A stretch of 64,000 bases of DNA from CAVUPF01 sp963777915 (GTDB lineage: Bacteria > Actinomycetota > Thermoleophilia > Solirubrobacterales > 70-9), in assembly GCA_963777915.1 (NCBI GenBank), contig CAVZSH010000003.1:434001-498000 (forward strand), read 5' to 3'. The notes under the pieces are model-generated. The model had not been told where the DNA came from. It searched no databases and saw only the letters and a list, made by a program, of their open reading frames with translations. Position 1 is the stretch's first letter, and every line of letters begins with the position of its first letter. Position numbers and translations under genes: made by a program. Of the stretch, positions 25,543-33,420 are shown in pieces.

Positions 25543-25899
25543 TTAGAGGCAGCCCGCCAGGGCCAGCGGTGGTGCACGACCAGCCATTGCCACCGCGATC
25601 AGGCGCCCGCCCCGCGCCAAGCCGCCACGGCGGCGAAGCGGCACGACAATGAGCGCCGCCGCGCAGGGGCGACGGCGACGGCGGACGTGCATCTGGGCGA
25701 TGACGCCCTCTCCTATGTAGGGGCGGGCAAGTTTTACGACTGCCAGTGCGATCACGGGAAGCAGGGTCAGCGCCCCACTTTGCAGGCCCCCGATCTCTCC
25801 GCTGAGAGCAAGCGCGGTGAACGCAATCAGCGCAAGTGCCAACGCCAAGCGCCAGATGACGCGAGCCCGTGGCGAAAACACAGAGCAACGGTCGCCCAT
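25543..25899 (-). CDS. Small membrane protein with Arg-rich tail, paralogue of 28781
   Basis: About 118 residues from ATG 25899. Two helices (VIWRLALALALIAFTALALS; ALTLLPVIALAVVKLARPYI) are followed by a basic stretch VRRRRRPCAAALIVVPLRRR and a tail GGRLIAVAMAGRAPPLALAG. The protein at 28781-29110 has the same layout: two helices, IARRRRRHGAVL, then GGCLIYPSLGGRAPPALAG. Both lie within the CtaG/SCO1 cluster, suggesting a shared role in copper handling or oxidase assembly. No named family. Confidence 0.65.
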   Translation of the reverse strand: MGDRCSVFSPRARVIWRLALALALIAFTALALSGEIGGLQSGALTLLPVIALAVVKLARPYIGEGVIAQMHVRRRRRPCAAALIVVPLRRRGGLARGGRLIAVAMAGRAPPLALAGCL

Positions 25900-25990
25900 C
25901 GAGCAGGATATTAGCCCAGTGGAGGTGGGTCGGCCCAGGGCGCTGTGGAGCGGATCGTGGGCCTTCTCCGCTTGATACATTCGCGGGGTT

Positions 25991-26701
25991 GTGAGCAGCA
26001 TGAGCATGCAGATGAGCGGTGGCAGCTCGTCGATGGGCGGGACTCATACCTCGATGTCGACGGGCGGTATGGCGATGGGAGGGATGACGATGGGTGGCAC
26101 GGGGCACGGTGCCACCAACATCCTCCCCAATTGGCTGGCGGTGATTTGGACGCTCGTCTTCATCGCGATCATCGCCATTGAGCTGCGTCACGTGGTTGAG
26201 AGCAACGGTCAGCGCCGGTTCTGGCACTCCGGGCAGCTTCTCATGGCGCTCGGGATGGCTTTCATGTATGCGCCGTCCTCGATCGATCACTTCAGCATCC
26301 CATCCGGCTTCTGGCGGCTCGCATTCGCAAACGGGGCGATCGTGATCGTCTTCTGGATGCTGGCCGAGGCGCTTTCCCGACGCCCCATCAGCCTGTTGTG
26401 GCTGGTGATGGCGATCGACCTCGCGGCGATGGCCTATCTGTGGTCACCGAGCGGCTTTCAGTCCCCTCTTGCCTGGCTCCTGGTCGTCTTCTTCGCCGGA
26501 CAGTCTCTGCTGTGGGCCAGCAACCGGATGCGCAACGTCGACCACCAGGCCGTTCCAGTCGGCTTCTCGGTCACCGCCAGCGGGGCCGTCGCCACGACCA
26601 GCGCTCAGTCGCTGATCGGCCTGCGCTACTTACGGGCCTCGATGTTCGCGATGACGCTCGGCATCGCATATATGTTCCTCGCAATGCTGCTGGCGATGTA
26701 G
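25991..26701 (+). CDS. DUF5134-like membrane protein with Met/His-rich N-terminus
   Basis: A 236-residue protein opening with MSMQMSGG, SMGGTHTSMSTGGMAMGGMT and MGGTGHGATN: about fourteen Met and three His residues in the first 45, a pattern typical of extracytoplasmic Cu(I) binding. Six helices follow, with HVVESNGQRRFWHSGQLLMA containing further His residues, as in DUF5134 proteins. Starts are GTG 25991 or ATG 26000. It faces CtaG (27146) and SCO1 (28098), so a copper-related role is a reasonable inference. Confidence 0.8.
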   Translation: MSSMSMQMSGGSSSMGGTHTSMSTGGMAMGGMTMGGTGHGATNILPNWLAVIWTLVFIAIIAIELRHVVESNGQRRFWHSGQLLMALGMAFMYAPSSIDHFSIPSGFWRLAFANGAIVIVFWMLAEALSRRPISLLWLVMAIDLAAMAYLWSPSGFQSPLAWLLVVFFAGQSLLWASNRMRNVDHQAVPVGFSVTASGAVATTSAQSLIGLRYLRASMFAMTLGIAYMFLAMLLAM

Positions 26702-26916
26702 GCGGACCGATGCGCTCAGTCGCTGATCGCCCTCGCGAGGTCGATCGCCATCCGATCACGAGCCCCTCCGGAGCCAGCGCCGGCTTGTCTAGTCCCCGCC
26801 GATCCCAGACTTTTGCTTGACCCAGCCGGGCATCTACGCAGATCTGCGCTGCCACGCAGGTACCCGCACCAGCTCCCCCCGCTGAGCTGCCGGAGATGTT
26901 GAGGGATTGAGCAGCT
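26702..26916. other. Gene-free gap in the copper/oxidase cluster
   Basis: No convincing frame on either strand. A GCGCTCAGTCGCTGATCG segment here (about 26711) repeats one inside the preceding gene (about 26602), possibly a small duplication. Confidence 0.4.
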
Positions 26917-27081
26917 ATGCGGATGGCCCGAGGGATATCATTAGCCGAAGCGATGTTTGTAATGGCCTGCCTCAAACACTGGTATATGTCGATGATCTTC
27001 TTTGGGCCGGTTCCGCTCGTCGGCCTCTGGATCTGGTTTAGCGGCCGGCGCAAAACGGAGGCGTCCTCAGGCTCGGCGTAG
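26917..27081 (+). CDS. Small single-helix membrane protein ahead of CtaG
   Basis: A 54-residue frame from ATG 26917: MRMARGISLAEAMFVMACLK, then HWYMSMIFFGPVPLVGLWIW, then a basic tail FSGRRKTEASSGSA. One transmembrane helix with Met residues around its start. The next gene, CtaG, begins 65 nt downstream. Its short length and Met-rich composition suit an oxidase-assembly or copper-cluster accessory protein, but there is no direct evidence beyond position and composition. Confidence 0.5.
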   Translation: MRMARGISLAEAMFVMACLKHWYMSMIFFGPVPLVGLWIWFSGRRKTEASSGSA

Positions 27082-27145
27082 TTAGCGTCCGGGCAAATGG
27101 CCAGGGGCGATCGCGCGGGGAGGCGCTTGCCTGACCTCGATCACT

Positions 27146-28033
27146 ATGCAGGCCATCGCACATCAGATCTTCATCGGGCTGAGCGTGGCCGTGCCGCTGG
27201 CGCTTGCCGCGGCCTACCTGAAGCGCGCCCACACGCTGGCCGGCCAGGGGCGGCCGGTTCCGGGTTGGCGCTTGTTCAGCTTCATCTGCGGGATGGTGGT
27301 GATCTGCGTGGCGACCTCGGGTCCGGTGGAGACCCAGGCCGAGCAGCTTTTCTCTGCACACATGGTGCAGCACCTGCTGCTCGCCGACGGTGCCTCGCTC
27401 CTCCTCGTGCTCGGACTGACCGGGCCGATCCTGCAGCCGCTGCTGGTCAACCGCTTTGCCCGGCCGCTTCGCGCCCTGACCCACCCAGTTGCGGCGATCT
27501 CGATCTACACCTTTAACATCTACCTCTGGCACACGCCGCTGCTCGCCCAGGCGGTGCTCCACTCTGAGCCCCTCCACGTCTCCGAGCACCTGCTGTTCAT
27601 CGGCACCGGGATGTTGCTCTGGATGCCCCTGTTCGGTCCGCTGCCGAAGCCCCAGTGGTTCGGCAAGGCCGCCCACGTCATCTACACGGTCGGCATCTGG
27701 TTGCCGGGGATGGTGCTGGCCAACTTCCTGATGTGGTCGAACACCGACTTCTACCCGGACTACGCGGCGAGCGCCCGGGCGCACGGGGTGGCACCGATCA
27801 CTGACCAGAGCATCGCCGGCGCGATTCTGATGATCGAGTGCACGATGATGGCGCTAGGGATCTTCACCTGGGTCTTCCTGCGCTGGGCGGCGGAGGACAC
27901 CGAACGACAGGACCTGCTCGACCTGGCGACCGAGCATCGCGTCGAGCTGAGCAGTGCCCGTGCCGCTCGTGCGGTCGCTGCCGGGCGCGGATCGGATCTG
28001 CGCACCCGAATCGAATCGGAGCCCGCCGACTGA
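27146..28033 (+). CDS. ctaG: Cytochrome c oxidase assembly factor CtaG (caa3 type)
   Basis: A 295-residue polytopic protein of the caa3_CtaG family. Recognisable parts are FSAHMVQHLLLADGASLLLV (the conserved H-x3-H pair on one helix), TFNIYLWHTPLLAQAVLHSE, and HVSEHLLFIGTGMLLWMPLF, giving the conserved His set thought to deliver copper to the CuB site of haem-copper oxidases. About seven helices. No oxidase subunit gene is present in the window, so the target enzyme would be encoded elsewhere. Confidence 0.9.
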   Translation: MQAIAHQIFIGLSVAVPLALAAAYLKRAHTLAGQGRPVPGWRLFSFICGMVVICVATSGPVETQAEQLFSAHMVQHLLLADGASLLLVLGLTGPILQPLLVNRFARPLRALTHPVAAISIYTFNIYLWHTPLLAQAVLHSEPLHVSEHLLFIGTGMLLWMPLFGPLPKPQWFGKAAHVIYTVGIWLPGMVLANFLMWSNTDFYPDYAASARAHGVAPITDQSIAGAILMIECTMMALGIFTWVFLRWAAEDTERQDLLDLATEHRVELSSARAARAVAAGRGSDLRTRIESEPAD

Positions 28034-28097
28034 AGGCTGCCGGATCGATCACCCCAAGCCTGGGCATCCGCGCCCTCTGCCGGGCGGCCTTGGCCTA

Positions 28098-28748
28098 TCA
28101 GCTCTTAAGCAACGCCCGGAAGTCGTAAGCGAGATCGGAGCTGGGCACCTGGGTGCCGGCGCTGATGATCCCAGCGATTCGCCCGGTGCTGGTGATCAGG
28201 TAGATCGCCGCAGTGTGCGAGCTATCGGGATCGCCGACGATCTGCGGCCCGACGTGCCAGGCGTTCCAATAGGGCTGTAGCTGTTCTTTGGAGCCGATCA
28301 GGTACTGGAAGTTCGACGGCTCCTGATGCACGTGCAGCCATGCTTTGACGGTCGAAACGGTGTCGCCGATCGGATCGACCGAGAGGCCGACCACGGCGAC
28401 CCGCTTGGCTTCGGGGCCGAGTTCCCGCAGCGCCTCCTGCAACTCCGCGCCGATCAGCGGGCAGATCGTCGGGCAATGGGTGTAGAGGAAGGTGACCACG
28501 TAGGGCTCACCGCTGAGGCTCGCGGTGTCGAAGGTGGTGCCGGTGCGGCCGTTCTCGAGGCGCATCTGAGGCGCCAGCACGTCACTGCCGCCCGGATATT
28601 CGGTTGCGTCTTTGAAGCCAGCTAGTTGGGGCTTGGAATGAGCGTTGGCGACATAGATGATTGCGAGGACAAAAACCACGAAAAGGCCCACGAGGGCGAA
28701 CCAGAGCATGAAGAAAAGACTTTTGTTCTCGCGAATCGACACGCGCAT
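28098..28748 (-). CDS. SCO1/SenC/PrrC family copper chaperone
   Basis: A 216-residue protein with one N-terminal membrane anchor (FFMLWFALVGLFVVFVLAII) and a thioredoxin-fold domain. The copper site is complete: TFLYTHCPTICPLIGAELQ contains CPTIC, and DSSHTAAIYLI supplies the distant His. SCO proteins place copper in the CuA centre of cytochrome oxidase or act as thiol-disulfide partners. It is convergent with CtaG and divergent from the small protein at 28781, which starts 32 nt away. Confidence 0.92.
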   Translation of the reverse strand: MRVSIRENKSLFFMLWFALVGLFVVFVLAIIYVANAHSKPQLAGFKDATEYPGGSDVLAPQMRLENGRTGTTFDTASLSGEPYVVTFLYTHCPTICPLIGAELQEALRELGPEAKRVAVVGLSVDPIGDTVSTVKAWLHVHQEPSNFQYLIGSKEQLQPYWNAWHVGPQIVGDPDSSHTAAIYLITSTGRIAGIISAGTQVPSSDLAYDFRALLKS

Positions 28749-28780
28749 ACGATATTGAGGAACCCTTATCCTGCCTAAAA

Positions 28781-29110
28781 ATGGCCGCTATGAGATCCCG
28801 GTCCTGGCATTGGCGAATCCCGCTCCTGCTTCTGCTCTTGCTAGTGCTCGGAGCGCTTGTCATAGCGCTCGGCGGCTTCAATACAGCGGTCCTCGACCTC
28901 CTGCCGCCGGTTTTGCTTGTCGCTGCGATGCTGGCCATGCCCTATCCGGGGGCCGAACTGATCGTCTGCCTGATCGCGCGGCGCAGGCGCCGGCACGGAG
29001 CTGTGCTCACGCCTCCCCTCCGCCCACCCCCGCGAGCACGGATAGGTGGTTGCCTCATATACCCCTCCTTGGGCGGGCGGGCACCGCCAGCTCTCGCGGG
29101 CCGCGCCTGA
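28781..29110 (+). CDS. Small membrane protein with Arg-rich tail, paralogue of 25543
   Basis: A 109-residue protein with helices IPLLLLLLLVLGALVIALGG and LLPPVLLVAAMLAMPYPGAE, the basic stretch IARRRRRHGAVL and the closing GGRAPPALAGRA shared with the protein at 25543-25899. ATG at 28781 with a second ATG 9 nt later. Its promoter region is shared with the divergent SCO1 gene. Probably the same small family, located twice in one cluster. Confidence 0.6.
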   Translation: MAAMRSRSWHWRIPLLLLLLLVLGALVIALGGFNTAVLDLLPPVLLVAAMLAMPYPGAELIVCLIARRRRRHGAVLTPPLRPPPRARIGGCLIYPSLGGRAPPALAGRA

Positions 29111-29159
29111 GCGGCCTTTTCTCCGATCCGAAAACGAAGGACTTGAGGGGGTACAACCA

Positions 29160-29747
29160 ATGAACGTGTACCAATACCGCTGTATCGCATTCGCGGTCGC
29201 TGCCGTTGCCGGGGCGATCGCAATCACAGGCTGCGGCTCAACCTCCCCGAACAACGCCAGCGTCACGCTCAAGCCGGTCGAGGCAATGGGTTCGATGACC
29301 GCGAGCGAGATGAAGCACATGGCCCCGATGAAGGCCGAGAGCGGCATGCTGCTTGCCCCATCCAACGCCCACGGCACGGCGAATCTGACCCAGAAGGGCG
29401 ACCACCTGACCGGGTTGATCAAGGTATGGGGGCTGGTGCCAAACAGCCGCCACGCGGAGCACCTACATGGCCCAGATGGGGCCTGCTCGCCGGGCAGCAA
29501 GATGACGCCGAACATGGCCGTCGTGCTGCCGGACCTGGCGGCCAACGCGAAGGGAGAAGCCACCCAGAAGATCAACCTGACCGTTCACCAGGAGGTCGTT
29601 GAAAAGGGCTACTTCATCATGGTCCACGAAAAACCGACCCCCCCGAGCGAGCGCAATCAGATCGGCTCCGCGCCGGCTTCGCCGGCATTCATGCAGGCGC
29701 TATCGAACGACCCCGGCATCCTCTGCGGGGACGTGAAAACCAGTTAG
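29160..29747 (+). CDS. Lipoprotein, CHRD/SOD-like domain
   Basis: A 195-residue protein from ATG 29160 (GAGGGGG 9 nt upstream). The signal ends in a lipobox, AGAIAITGC, then GSTSPNNASVTLKPVEAMGS. Met/His residues cluster at MTASEMKHMAPMKAESGM, again suggesting copper. The second half, ANLTQKGDHLTGLIKVWGLV, with NSRHAEHLHG and CSPGSK, has the beta-strand and HxxHxHG pattern of CHRD or Cu/Zn-SOD-like domains. The next gene begins 4 nt after its stop, so the two are co-transcribed. Confidence 0.8.
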   Translation: MNVYQYRCIAFAVAAVAGAIAITGCGSTSPNNASVTLKPVEAMGSMTASEMKHMAPMKAESGMLLAPSNAHGTANLTQKGDHLTGLIKVWGLVPNSRHAEHLHGPDGACSPGSKMTPNMAVVLPDLAANAKGEATQKINLTVHQEVVEKGYFIMVHEKPTPPSERNQIGSAPASPAFMQALSNDPGILCGDVKTS

Positions 29748-29751
29748 GCGG

Positions 29752-31191
29752 ATGAGCGAGAGGAAGCCGCCGGCCCGCTTGGGCCGGCGGCTAGCCGTCC
29801 TCACCGGCGGGCTCGGCCTCATCGCCCTGGCGCTGCCGGCGACGGCGCTGGCCCACGGCATCGTCGGCCGCGCCGACCTGCCGATCCCCGGCTGGCTGTT
29901 CGCCTGGACAGCGGCACTGGTGATGGTGATCTCATTCGTGGCGCTGTTCCGACTCTGGGGCGAGCCGCGCGGGCCGTCGCCGCTACGGCCCGTCCTTCGA
30001 GTGCCCAGGTTTCTTGAGTGGGTCTGCGCAGCCATCGGCCTGTTCTGGTTCGGCGCGGTGGTGGTGGCGGGTCTGCTCGGCATGCAGAACTTCACCTCCA
30101 ACCTTGCGCCGACCTTCATCTACGTGATCTTCTGGGTCGGCATCCCGATCACCAGCGCCTTTCTAGGCGACGTCTTTCGGCCCTTCAACCCGTGGCGGGC
30201 CGCGGCCCGCATTGCCGCCTGGTCGCTACGGCTGGTCGGGGGCAATCCCCGCCCGCTGCTCGGCCAATACCCCCAACGCTTGGGCCGGTGGCCGGCCGCC
30301 ATCACGCTTGCCTCCTTCGCGTGGTTGGAGCTGGTCTACCCGAGCAAGGACGATCCACACCTTCTCGCCGTCCTAACTTTGACGTATGCAGCCCTGCAGC
30401 TGATCGGTTTGGCCTGCTTTGGGATCGAGGCGTGGACCACCCGGGCCGATGGCTTCTCCGTCTACTTCGGCTTGATCGCGATGCTCGCACCGCTTCACTG
30501 GAGCGAGGGCCGCCTTTACCTGCGCTGGCCATTGCTCGGCGCCCGCGAGATCGACCTCCTGCCGGGAACCGCCGCGGTGCTTTGCGTGCTGATCGGCTCT
30601 ACCAGCTTCGATGGATTCTCCAACGGAGAACTCTGGTACGCAGTAGCCCCGCCGATGCAATCGTTCTTCGAGCGCTTCGGCTTCACCGCTATCGGAGGCT
30701 ATGAGGTGGAGGGGACGATCGGGCTGATCTTCTGGATCGTCTTCGTCGCCTGCATCTACAACCTCGGCATCTGGGGGATGTCGAGGGCAGTCGGCGTCAG
30801 CCGCCACGTCCTCTCCAGGGAGTTCCTGCACACCCTCCTGCCGATCGCGTTCGGGTACATGCTCGCCCATTACTTCTCGCTGCTCGTCCTCCAGGGACAG
30901 GCGATGGGCTACCTGATCTCCGACCCACTCGGCCAGGGGAAGGACTTCTTCGGCACCTCGAACTTCCTGATCAACTACAACCTGATCTCCTTCGCGGCGA
31001 TCTGGTATGTGCAGATTCTCGCGATCGTCGCCGGGCACGTCGGCGGACTGGTCCTATCCCACGACCGCGGCCTGGTCTCGTTTCGCTCGCCTCAGGACTC
31101 GATTCGCGCCCAGCATTGGATGCTGATCGTGATGGTCGGCTTCACCTGTCTCGCCCTCTGGATTCTCTCCGCGGTTACCACCACGTCGTGA
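29752..31191 (+). CDS. Polytopic membrane protein of the copper/oxidase cluster
   Basis: A 479-residue protein with about eleven helices after a signal-like start (LTGGLGLIALALPATALAHG). Conserved-looking features include PITSAFLGDVFRPFNPWRAA, an amphipathic loop NPRPLLGQYPQRLGRWPAA, and repeated His residues near helix ends (LHWSEG, AHYFSLLVLQGQAMGYLISD). Such proteins are sometimes labelled fenitrothion hydrolase in actinobacterial genomes, a label with little support. Coupled to the lipoprotein gene. Role unknown; the neighbourhood suggests respiration or copper transport. Confidence 0.75.
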   Translation: MSERKPPARLGRRLAVLTGGLGLIALALPATALAHGIVGRADLPIPGWLFAWTAALVMVISFVALFRLWGEPRGPSPLRPVLRVPRFLEWVCAAIGLFWFGAVVVAGLLGMQNFTSNLAPTFIYVIFWVGIPITSAFLGDVFRPFNPWRAAARIAAWSLRLVGGNPRPLLGQYPQRLGRWPAAITLASFAWLELVYPSKDDPHLLAVLTLTYAALQLIGLACFGIEAWTTRADGFSVYFGLIAMLAPLHWSEGRLYLRWPLLGAREIDLLPGTAAVLCVLIGSTSFDGFSNGELWYAVAPPMQSFFERFGFTAIGGYEVEGTIGLIFWIVFVACIYNLGIWGMSRAVGVSRHVLSREFLHTLLPIAFGYMLAHYFSLLVLQGQAMGYLISDPLGQGKDFFGTSNFLINYNLISFAAIWYVQILAIVAGHVGGLVLSHDRGLVSFRSPQDSIRAQHWMLIVMVGFTCLALWILSAVTTTS

Positions 31192-31472
31192 TGGCTCTCA
31201 GTCGCAGACCGTTCTCCTGGTTGTAAGCAACAAACAACCGCGGGCCCCTCACACCACATCACCTCCCGGGCGAGGGCAGGCCGCACGATCCCCAATATCT
31301 ACGGCTTGAGGATCATCAGCGCGAGGGATCGCCAGCGCGAACGCGGCCGCGGGGTGGTTGGTGAGGGGGGCGCGTCTGGGAGACCCCCGCAAGACCCCGC
31401 AGCACCGCCCATCGCACTTGACGGCTTGGCTCTGTGCGGGGCCTTGCGGGCCCACGCAGATCTATAGTCCAA
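31192..31472. other. Gene-free region before tRNA-Pro
   Basis: 281 nt with no supported gene. Contains GC-rich inverted segments (for example GCGGGGCCTTGCGGGCCC). It would be the right-hand end of the proposed tRNA-Pro island. Confidence 0.4.
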
Positions 31473-31546
31473 TCGGGGCGACTGGATTTGAACCAGCGAC
31501 CGCTCGGCCCCCAGCCGAGTGCGCTACCAGACTGCGCCACGCCCCG
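31473..31546 (-). tRNA. trnP-GGG: tRNA-Pro (GGG)
   Basis: The complement gives acceptor CGGGGCG paired with CGCCCCG, D-arm GGCGCAGTCTGGTAGCGC, anticodon arm TCGGC-TGGGGGC-CGAG (loop with anticodon GGG), T-arm CTGGTTCAAATCCAG, and discriminator A: 74 nt, all stems intact. Its 3' end is duplicated in decayed form at 23839. Confidence 0.95.
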
Positions 31547-31687
31547 TGGTCGCGTTGCATTCTGACGGATCGACAGCCCAATGTGATCGCACTTTCTCAA
31601 ACGACGCTCGGCTAGCTGCAAGGTGCAGGGCGCTTGGGGCAAACTGTCGTTGTCAGCGAACCCGCCCACTAGCGGTGGCTCGTCTGC

Positions 31688-31758
31688 GCGGTGGTAGCTC
31701 AACGGTAGAGCCTCGCCCTTCCAAGGCGATGATGCGGGTTCGATTCCCGTCCGCCGCT
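31688..31758 (+). tRNA. trnG-TCC: tRNA-Gly (TCC)
   Basis: 71 nt. Acceptor GCGGTGG with CCGCCGC (one T.G pair), D-arm AGCTCAACGGTAGAGC, anticodon arm TCGCC-CTTCCAA-GGCGA, T-arm GCGGGTTCGATTCCCGT, discriminator T. No 3' CCA encoded. Confidence 0.95.
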
Positions 31759-31850
31759 TCTTGTTGTGTCTCAGGACATCTGTCTCCAATGCCCTGAGAC
31801 AAAAACAGGTGTCGCCTATGTGGTGGAACCGGACACCGTCCGCCGCTTCT
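31747..31850 (+). repeat. 15-bp duplication of the tRNA-Gly 3' end around an 74-bp insert
   Basis: CCGTCCGCCGCTTCT occurs at 31747-31761, as the tRNA-Gly 3' end, and again at 31836-31850. The intervening DNA contains the inverted repeat TGTCTCAGG / CCTGAGACA (31767-31801). This looks like a footprint of an integrated or excised element, or an IS-end remnant. Confidence 0.6.
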
Positions 31851-31914
31851 CCAAGTCAAAGCGCCAACGAGACAGCCAGGATTCCCACTTAATCGGGAAG
31901 CCTGTTGGGCTGCG

Positions 31915-32679
31915 TCACTTCTTTTGAAAGAGCTGATCGAGCGTGACACCGCTGATCACAGATCGCGAATGTTCTGCGACCACGTCCGAGCCTGGGCGCG
32001 CTTGCGCATCATGGCGCTTTATCAATAGCCACTGAGCCTTCACACCTGGGCGAGTGCGCTGTAGAGCAAAGCCACCGCGGAGCTTTTCCCCGTGCAGGGC
32101 AAACACGGCGTGGCCGCGGTCAAGCGCCTCTGGCCAGGCGACCCGGCCACTCTGCTCATAGCGCCCCAGGTCCCAGACGATCACGCGGCCGTCTCCGATC
32201 GTGCCCTCGAAGGCATTGTCGGCGATCGCGTGCTCGCCGACCTCCACGGCCAGGCGCCTGACGGCGGGGTCCAGCGAGGGGCCCTTCGGGACCGCCCACG
32301 AACGCATCACCCCGCCAACCTCCAAGCGCAGGTCGAAGTGATGGGCGGTGGCGACGTGCTCCTGGACGACGAAGGCACCGGCACTGATGCCGCGGATCGC
32401 GAACTGCTCGTGTCCCTCGACTTTCACGGGCTCGATCGCCACATCGCTGACCTGTGCGCCCGGTGGACCCTCGTGCAGGAAGGCCACCATCTCCTCGACC
32501 GTCCGCTCGGATCCCTCGGCGTGGACGAGCACGCTACCGTCCTGCGCGTTTCGCACCCAACCCATCACTCCGAGCCGATCCGCCAGCAGCAGCGTCGCGT
32601 CGCGATATGCAACGCCCTGCACCTCACCCCGCACGACTGCGCGCACCGCCGTCGCCTCCACATCGGCCCGCCCAGTCAC
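31915..32679 (-). CDS. Acylphosphatase fused to LigD-type 3'-phosphoesterase domain
   Basis: A 254-residue two-domain protein. Residues about 10-95 are an acylphosphatase: VRGEVQGVAYRDATLLLADR holds the catalytic Arg (VQGVxxR), and GWVRNAQDGSVLVHAEG the catalytic Asn. Residues about 100-230 match the phosphoesterase domain found at the N-terminus of DNA ligase D: VVQEHVATAHHFDLRLEVGG, SWAVPKGPSLDPAVRRLAVE, then FEGTIGDGRVIVWDLGRYE, with His/Asp/Arg metal and substrate residues. LigD phosphoesterases trim 3'-ribonucleotides and phosphates during end joining. Combining it with acylphosphatase is unusual. The upstream SnoaL-like gene ends 18 nt before its start. Confidence 0.85.
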   Translation of the reverse strand: MTGRADVEATAVRAVVRGEVQGVAYRDATLLLADRLGVMGWVRNAQDGSVLVHAEGSERTVEEMVAFLHEGPPGAQVSDVAIEPVKVEGHEQFAIRGISAGAFVVQEHVATAHHFDLRLEVGGVMRSWAVPKGPSLDPAVRRLAVEVGEHAIADNAFEGTIGDGRVIVWDLGRYEQSGRVAWPEALDRGHAVFALHGEKLRGGFALQRTRPGVKAQWLLIKRHDAQARPGSDVVAEHSRSVISGVTLDQLFQKK

Positions 32680-32697
32680 GGCCGAGGTCCGTTCGCG

Positions 32698-33120
32698 CTA
32701 CGCCTTCTCGACGCTCGCCAGGTATTCGTCGAGCTTCCTGCTCTTTTCGGTGTCCTCGTAGACCTCATACTCGCGCAGCTTCCCCCAGGCGATCCGGCCC
32801 CAGATCACGTAACGGTTGTCGTAGACGCGCCCGTCCTTGGAGTCGTCGAGGTTGATGTGGCCGCGGACGCAGATCGTCTGGCGCCACGGGAACCCCTTGA
32901 GGATGACCTGGTCGGGGTAAATCTGAAGCCCAAGGCTCGTGAAGCGGCTCAGCCACTGCTCATGCTCCCTCTTGTTGTTTGCTCCCGGAGCGAACGAGCT
33001 CTCGCCGGGGAAGGTGAACTTGACGTCCTCGGCGTCCATCGCCAGCGCGGGCCCGATGTCCCCGGCACGGATCGACTTCATGTTGCGAGCGATCATCTTC
33101 TCGGCCAGCCACGAAAGCAT
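32698..33120 (-). CDS. SnoaL-like (NTF2 fold) protein
   Basis: A 140-residue protein: LSWLAEKMIARNMKSIRAGD, DAEDVKFTFPGESSFAPGAN, then KREHEQWLSRFTSLGLQIYP and strands VRGHINLDDSKDGRVYDNRY. The helix-helix-strand order and the FTFPG motif mark the SnoaL/NTF2 cone fold. No catalytic assignment is possible. It is the first gene of a pair with the acylphosphatase-phosphoesterase fusion. Confidence 0.75.
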   Translation of the reverse strand: MLSWLAEKMIARNMKSIRAGDIGPALAMDAEDVKFTFPGESSFAPGANNKREHEQWLSRFTSLGLQIYPDQVILKGFPWRQTICVRGHINLDDSKDGRVYDNRYVIWGRIAWGKLREYEVYEDTEKSRKLDEYLASVEKA

Positions 33121-33420
33121 CGGGCCTCCCTCCGCTAGTTGTCGCCAGGGAGCCTAGCTCGCGATCCCACCTCTGAAGGATCCGCAAGGACGAGGCGCTG
33201 ACCACCAGGATCAAAGCGCAAAGCGGGGGGAACATCAATTCCGCTCGTGGTGCCAGCGCCGATCGGGAGATCACAGAAGACGATTGCGTTGCGGCCGGTC
33301 GGCGAGGACGAACTGGAAGTAGCGCGGGCGGAATTAAGTGAGCAGATCAGCAAGCCAAATACGGTCAGTAAATAGCTCGGAAAAACGTAGGGGAACAAAA
33401 CCAGAACGAAAAACGAGACG
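33121..33420. other. Gap with a possible short secreted-protein fragment
   Basis: 300 nt. A minus-strand frame reads LFPYVFPSYLLTVFGLLICS followed by a Ser-rich and Gly/Pro-rich tail ending at about 33135, but no ATG or GTG and no Shine-Dalgarno support it. It may be a relic. Base composition is more AT-rich than the flanks. Confidence 0.3.

Noticed and set aside
31316..31789. 157-residue minus-strand frame over tRNA-Gly and tRNA-Pro
   Set aside because: Typical spurious frame across tRNA genes (contains tRNA-derived peptide fragments).
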